Shown here: positions 60,478 through 64,000 of the stretch, one piece after another
Layout of the letters: each line of letters opens with the position of its first letter
How positions within the stretch are numbered: position 1 is the first letter of the stretch
NCBI RefSeq assembly: GCF_000203815.1
Contig: NW_004457718.1
Coordinates: 434,001 to 498,000, forward strand
Origin: Cavenderia fasciculata
Taxonomy: Eukaryota > Evosea > Eumycetozoa > Acytosteliales > Cavenderiaceae
Direction of reading: 5' to 3'
Length of the DNA stretch: 64,000 nucleotides
Program-made: the position numbers and the translations under genes
Notes under the pieces: model-generated
Seen by the model: only the letters and a program-made list of their open reading frames with translations
Told to the model about the DNA's origin: nothing
The model's database searches: none

Positions 60478-60712
60478 CATTGTTGTCAATTGATCTCTTT
60501 TTGTTGGAATGATTTGCCATGACATCATTTACAACTTGCAAGACATCTATTTGATTGTCCAACATGAAATAGACAGAACATTGAGCAATGTGATTGTTGA
60601 GTGTTGCAGTATCACATAGTTGACTATCACATAACGGACATTTGTTATCTTTGAATGTTTTGAATTGTTTGGTGATAGAATGATATTTATCTGTCTCTTT
60701 TGTTGTTGTCAT
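59142..60712 (-). CDS. UBZ-type C2HC zinc-finger protein, lineage-specific family
   Basis: Four exons on the minus strand: 60712-60118, 60041-59817, 59733-59413 and 59347-59142, giving about 448 residues. Residues 25-45 form a Rad18/UBZ4-like finger: Cys25, Cys28, His41 and Cys45 (CPLCDSQLCDTATLNNHIAQ followed by Cys). A basic patch and an Asn run of some 25 residues follow. The rest is a conserved but unnamed region (SLGAFVKDSNGEGRCLDMI; IYQDLKENTIITEYCF; THTPICLPS-like HTPICLPSMIPHID; LNKNIIKHLTIS) with leucine-rich character near residues 280-370, ending KLHTP. Two decayed copies lie at 25801-26643 and 26810-27330 and confirm the intron positions. UBZ fingers bind ubiquitin; the function of the remainder is unknown. 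The transposon at 60741 sits 28 bp upstream of the start codon. Confidence 0.78.
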
Positions 60713-60740
60713 CTTCTTTGTAATTTGAAATAATCAATTA

Positions 60741-60778
60741 CACCCACTATCTTTTGTTTGCAAAATTGGTTTTTTTTT
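60741..60778 (+). repeat. Left terminal inverted repeat
   Basis: Matches the reverse complement of 62931-62968 at about 35 of 38 positions; shared core TTTTGTTTGCAAAATTGG. Confidence 0.88.
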
Positions 60779-60946
60779 CAATGAGTAATTTAATTTCTTT
60801 AAGTCAAACATCTACTATGGCAGTTACGGGTAGTAGTTGGAGTACAAGATTAAAATAAATAATAGAAAAGATTTTTACAACAAATGAATGTCATTATTAT
60901 ATTCAGCACATATATATAGATATTATTGGTATAAGATAAAGTCAAA

Positions 60947-62867
60947 ATGGAGGAATTAGCAAGCACAAAGCAAGATCAGAAACAGGTGTATGGAGAGATT
61001 TTAGGTGTTTTAACAGTCTTTTGGGAATGTAAATCAAGGCTAACATTACAAAAGGTCTTGGTGAGAGAACAAAAGGAGCGATTGGAAGCAGCTGTGATGC
61101 TTAGACTAGAGCACGGGGAGATTAGCAACAAAAATATTAGCTTCGTTTTGGGATTAGAAGAATATGAAGTATCAAGGGCACTAAAGAAGAAATCTATAGT
61201 ACCTCGCCAAAAGACACTTACACAAGAGGAAGAGGAAAAGATAATAGCCAAGATCAAGATATCTATTCAGCAGAATAGACCTATGACAAAGACAGATGTC
61301 AAGATTTTGGCACTCAATCTCTGGAAAGAGTGAACGGGCACAAAGAGAGAAAAGATGCTGTCAGACTCTTGGTGGAGAGGTTTTAGATCGAGATACGTAG
61401 ATCTCAAGCTTAGATATGTTCGCTCTCAAGATTATAAAAGGGCACTTGCTGAACAAAAAGGTGGTTCTGACGCATGGATCAAGGAAACTAGAGATTTCAT
61501 AGTAAAACATGGTATCAAACAAGAAAATATATTCAACATTGATGAAAAGGGAGTTCTCTTCACAGATACTAAACAAAAGGTAACTATAGACAGTAGTGAT
61601 TATACACATGCAATTGATTAGAGTTTACTAATAATTCAATGTCTTTGTCACAGGTTGTCATGTTTGTTTATAAAAATGCAAGGGAGACACTCAAACCAAA
61701 AGTTTTTAAACAAACTCAGTCCCAACACTTTACATTGGTAGGAGGAATAACAGGATTAGGTGGTAGTCTAAAGCCTTATTACGTTTTGCAGTTTCCAATC
61801 AAAAAGAATTGGTCCATTACTAGTAAAAATGAATATGGCTATCTGGAAGTTAATAAGAGTGGCTATGTAAGATGATTTTTTAAAAATTTTCTTTTTCTAC
61901 AAAATCTAAATATTATAATTAATTAACACACTCTTGTCTATAACTAATCGTATATAGGTAGATGAGTCAATCAAGCTAGACTGTGTCCAATTTTTTGTTA
62001 AACAGCTGACAACACCTGGCGACAAGTTACTTTTGGTCGACAATCATGGAAGTAATTTTAGTCCTGAATTACTTCAATGGGCCAATGAAAACAAGGTTCA
62101 CATTAAGAGCTTTCCATCCAATATGACACATATCTTACAACCTTTGGATCTTGTCATTTTTTCATCATTCTCTCAATCACTAAAGAATATGATACTAAAA
62201 CAACTTCAAGACAAACCCAACTTTAAAATCGCACCCGAACACTACCAACAGTTTTCATACTTTGCATGGGTCGAAGCAACAAAGCCAACCAACGTAATGG
62301 CTGCTTGGAACAAGTCAGGTATCATTAATTGTTCGCCACTCTCACCACAAGATCAGGGATTGATACCAAAACCACCCAAGGCAACAAAAAAATCTTCAAA
62401 GGCTCTTGCTCTTGTTCAAACCACTTCTAATGCATTGGTAACGACAGATTCTTTACCACACAAGCAAAGATCAATGATGATGAGAGATAAGATGAGTACA
62501 GGCACTGTCTGGACCGACGACACAAATCGGTATGTTTAAACGATAACAACTACTACCCATTTTTTACTAACCTAATTTTCATTTAAATCAAAGAGACTTG
62601 GTTATTCATTATAAAAAAGAGACACGAAAGAGAAGACAGCCAAAAAAATCAGACTCTGGAGATGTTAACCTGAGCCAAGTTAACAATTATAACACCTTTA
62701 ACCAAATTAATGTGGCTACCGGCGAAATGCGAGATGAAAATAATAGACCAGCTAAAAGAATAGCCTATGAAAGCAATACCAACTCATCATCCCAACTGTC
62801 AACCACTATTCAAAATCCTTCCTTTGTCTCTTCCGTCAAATCCCTATGTAATAAATTCTTGCATTGA
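60947..62867 (+). CDS. Pogo/Tigger-type DDE transposase, multi-exon, one in-frame stop
   Basis: From the ATG at 60947 the coding signal follows exons 60947-61579, 61654-61866, 61958-62529 and 62594-62867, with proper donors and acceptors. An N-terminal helical region with helix-turn-helix character (ERLEAAVMLRLEHGEISNKN; NISFVLGLEEYEVSRALKKK) is followed by DSWWRGFRSRY as in pogo/CENP-B-like proteins. The DDE catalytic residues are recognisable: first Asp in IFNIDEKGVLF, second in LLLVDNHGSNFSPELLQWAN, third in MTHILQPLDLVIFSSF. A single in-frame TGA at 61331-61333 interrupts the frame between the N-terminal region and DSWWRGF; everything else is open, so the copy is either barely inactivated or the stop is a sequence error. 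A basic tail (KKETRKRRQPKK) could be a nuclear signal. Introns are unusual for a pogo element. Confidence 0.8.
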
Positions 62868-62930
62868 ACTGTCTTCCCCCATATTCCCCATATAAATTGG
62901 GTCACCCCAAACTTTTTATTTTCCTCTTTG

Positions 62931-62968
62931 CAAAAAAAACCAATTTTGCAAACAAAAACAAGTGGGTG
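62931..62968 (-). repeat. Right terminal inverted repeat
   Basis: Inverted counterpart of 60741-60778; it ends AGTGGGTG next to the flanking TTA. Confidence 0.88.
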
Positions 62969-62992
62969 TTAATTGTTCAACAAATATTGGTT

Positions 62993-63418
62993 ATGTTTGA
63001 AAAAGTAAAAAGTGAACTGGTTCAAATTTATAGATCAACCTTTTATATCTATGAAAGAGTCATACAATCCAAGATTGAATGGAGAGATTTAATTATCGTT
63101 CAATATGGAGCATTACAATGCATCATTGAAAAGTGTAGAGACTTTGAAACATACGTGGCACCATTTGCCAATGAAGTTGTCTCTTTTTATACTGTATCTA
63201 CTGCTCCTCTCAGCGCCACCCAAGTGGATGGAGAGCGGGTTTCCCCACTTGCATGGGAAGAAATCTATCTCTATATCATACCAGTTTTAGAAGATTGGGT
63301 GACCATTGAATCACTCAAAGATAGACTCGTCAGATTATTTGATCAAATATCATCACACCCATCATTTGACCCAAAAATCCTATCAAGATATCCACCACTT
63401 ACTCAATTACAAAAGTAA
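62993..63418 (+). CDS. Small unrecognised protein next to the transposon
   Basis: The ATG at 62993, 24 bp beyond the transposon end, opens 141 codons of well-mixed composition (ELVQIYRSTFYIYERVIQSK; WRDLIIVQYGALQCIIEKCR; PLAWEEIYLYIIPVLEDW; VRLFDQISSHPSFDPKILSR). It looks helical and cytosolic. No family is recognised. The frame is open further upstream through the transposon's right end, but those residues are not coding-like, so I take 62993 as start. The transposon has replaced its upstream region, so expression may depend on the element or be lost. Confidence 0.6.
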   Translation: MFEKVKSELVQIYRSTFYIYERVIQSKIEWRDLIIVQYGALQCIIEKCRDFETYVAPFANEVVSFYTVSTAPLSATQVDGERVSPLAWEEIYLYIIPVLEDWVTIESLKDRLVRLFDQISSHPSFDPKILSRYPPLTQLQK

Positions 63419-64000
63419 GTAAAGAAAGAGTGTTTGTACTGCAAACAAACTATTATTGTAACAAATTTGAATAATATCAACACTTCATTCAAAATAAATA
63501 CCTTTAAATAAAATCTGAAGAGGAGGAAAATGGAATTCAAACAAAACGGTAATATTGTTATGTATTTAGTTACTGTGCCCATTCAACGCACACGTCATTT
63601 GATTTAGGATACCCTTGATTCATAAAATCTAGATGAATTGGCCCCAATGTTTACCAGATTAACTATAGTTGCAAACAAAGTATTATAATAATATGTTTCG
63701 AAACAGTAAATAAATATCTTTCGGAAATATTGAATTGTACTGCTGTACTGGTAATAATATCAGGAGTACTGTACTGGTGGTCGACGTCATCATTGATCTT
63801 TTTATAAAGATTTTTCTACAAAATCAATTTGATAATAAGATCTTGGAATGGGCTCAATTCCAAATCAAGATAATTATCTAAACACTCAACTCTGTCGGTT
63901 TGAGTGCACATCATCAACCGAAATTTCACCATCCTATATATAGGATCCATTTCGTTAGTATTAGAGATACATTCAATATACATACAGATACAGATAGATA
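63419..64000. other. Spacer to the window end
   Basis: AT-rich with mixed patches and a near-repeated string around 63740-63780 (GTACTG at several positions). No gene, RNA or repeat of note was recognised. Confidence 0.5.

Larger units (their letters stand above)
60741..62968 (+). mobile_element. Pogo-like (DDE_1) DNA transposon with terminal inverted repeats
   Basis: The element is about 2.23 kb. Its ends are inverted repeats of about 38 bp: 60741-60778 (CACCCACTATCTTTTGTTTG...) and, on the other strand, 62968-62931 (CACCCACTTGTTTTTGTTTG...), differing at three positions. TTA stands immediately outside both ends (60738-60740 and 62969-62971), so the target duplication is TTA, or TA with a one-base offset. 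It contains a transposase gene (next entry) filling most of its length. It is inserted in the shared upstream region of the UBZ-type gene (-) and the small gene at 62993 (+). The near-identical termini suggest a fairly recent insertion. Confidence 0.88.

Noticed and set aside
60243-60512. Poly-leucine frame opposite the UBZ-type gene
   Set aside because: It is the complement of the Asn run (AAT/AAC codons) in the real gene.
1-64000. tRNA, rRNA or snoRNA genes
   Set aside because: I scanned by eye for T-loop-like GTTCGA/TCGAAC contexts with flanking arms and found none convincing; tRNAscan-SE and a C/D snoRNA search would be decisive.

Overview
The window looks like nuclear DNA of a dictyostelid social amoeba. 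The evidence is: AT-rich spacers full of ATT/AAT microsatellites; short AT-rich introns (roughly 60-150 nt) with GTAAG/GTATG donors and TTTTAG-type acceptors; Asn- and Gln-rich homopolymer runs inside proteins; lineage-typical families (IPT/EGF surface proteins, short-repeat ankyrin proteins, F-box-like/leucine-rich proteins); and a GGDEF-domain sequence, which among eukaryotes is known from Dictyostelium DgcA. Coding DNA is clearly more GC-rich than in D. discoideum, so a group 1-3 species (for example a Cavenderia- or Heterostelium-like form) is more likely than D. discoideum itself. That species guess is inference.

Layout. 1.1-5.1 kb: START-like/F-box/WD40 protein (+). 5.3-6.4 kb: BSD-domain protein (-). 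7.1-16.1 kb: giant Furry/Tao3/Mor2 scaffold (+). 16.3-19.9 kb: importin-5-like karyopherin (+). 20.3-21.1 kb: coiled-coil RING protein (-). 21.4-23.6 kb: ankyrin-type protein whose exons match its 28-residue repeats (-). 23.9-27.3 kb: a graveyard of decayed lineage-specific genes. 27.8-29.4 kb: two small orphans. 29.8-31.0 kb: fibrillarin (-). 32.3-34.6 kb: Na+/Ca2+-exchanger-family transporter (+). 35.2-40.7 kb: second accessory block, with an F-box-like pseudogene, a GGDEF pseudogene, an ankyrin gene with near-identical 84-bp repeats, a truncated ORF and another F-box-like relic. 40.8-42.3 kb: intact F-box-like paralogue (-). 42.6-43.8 kb: zinc-ribbon/SH3 protein (-). 44.8-46.3 kb: ENPP-type phosphodiesterase (+). 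46.5-47.1 kb: ribosomal protein eL42 (-). 49.2-50.0 kb: tetraspanin (+). 50.5-52.9 kb: TRIP4/ASC-1 homologue with a GH84-like C-terminal half (+). 53.4-58.0 kb: 12-exon IPT/EGF receptor-like membrane protein (+). 58.1-58.9 kb: gene scraps, including a mitochondrial-carrier tail. 59.1-60.7 kb: UBZ-type zinc-finger protein (-), the best-preserved member of a family with two decayed copies at 25.8-27.3 kb. 60.7-63.0 kb: pogo-like DNA transposon with terminal inverted repeats. 63.0-63.4 kb: small orphan (+).

Housekeeping genes (Furry, importin, fibrillarin, eL42, TRIP4, ENPP, tetraspanin) alternate with two blocks rich in duplicated, decaying lineage-specific genes. No operon logic is expected or seen; genes are monocistronic with their own introns. 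The most unusual items are the TRIP4-GH84 fusion with apparently lost GH84 catalytic residues, the decayed diguanylate-cyclase-like gene, the intron-containing pogo-like transposon, and the ankyrin genes in which repeat, exon and intron phase coincide.
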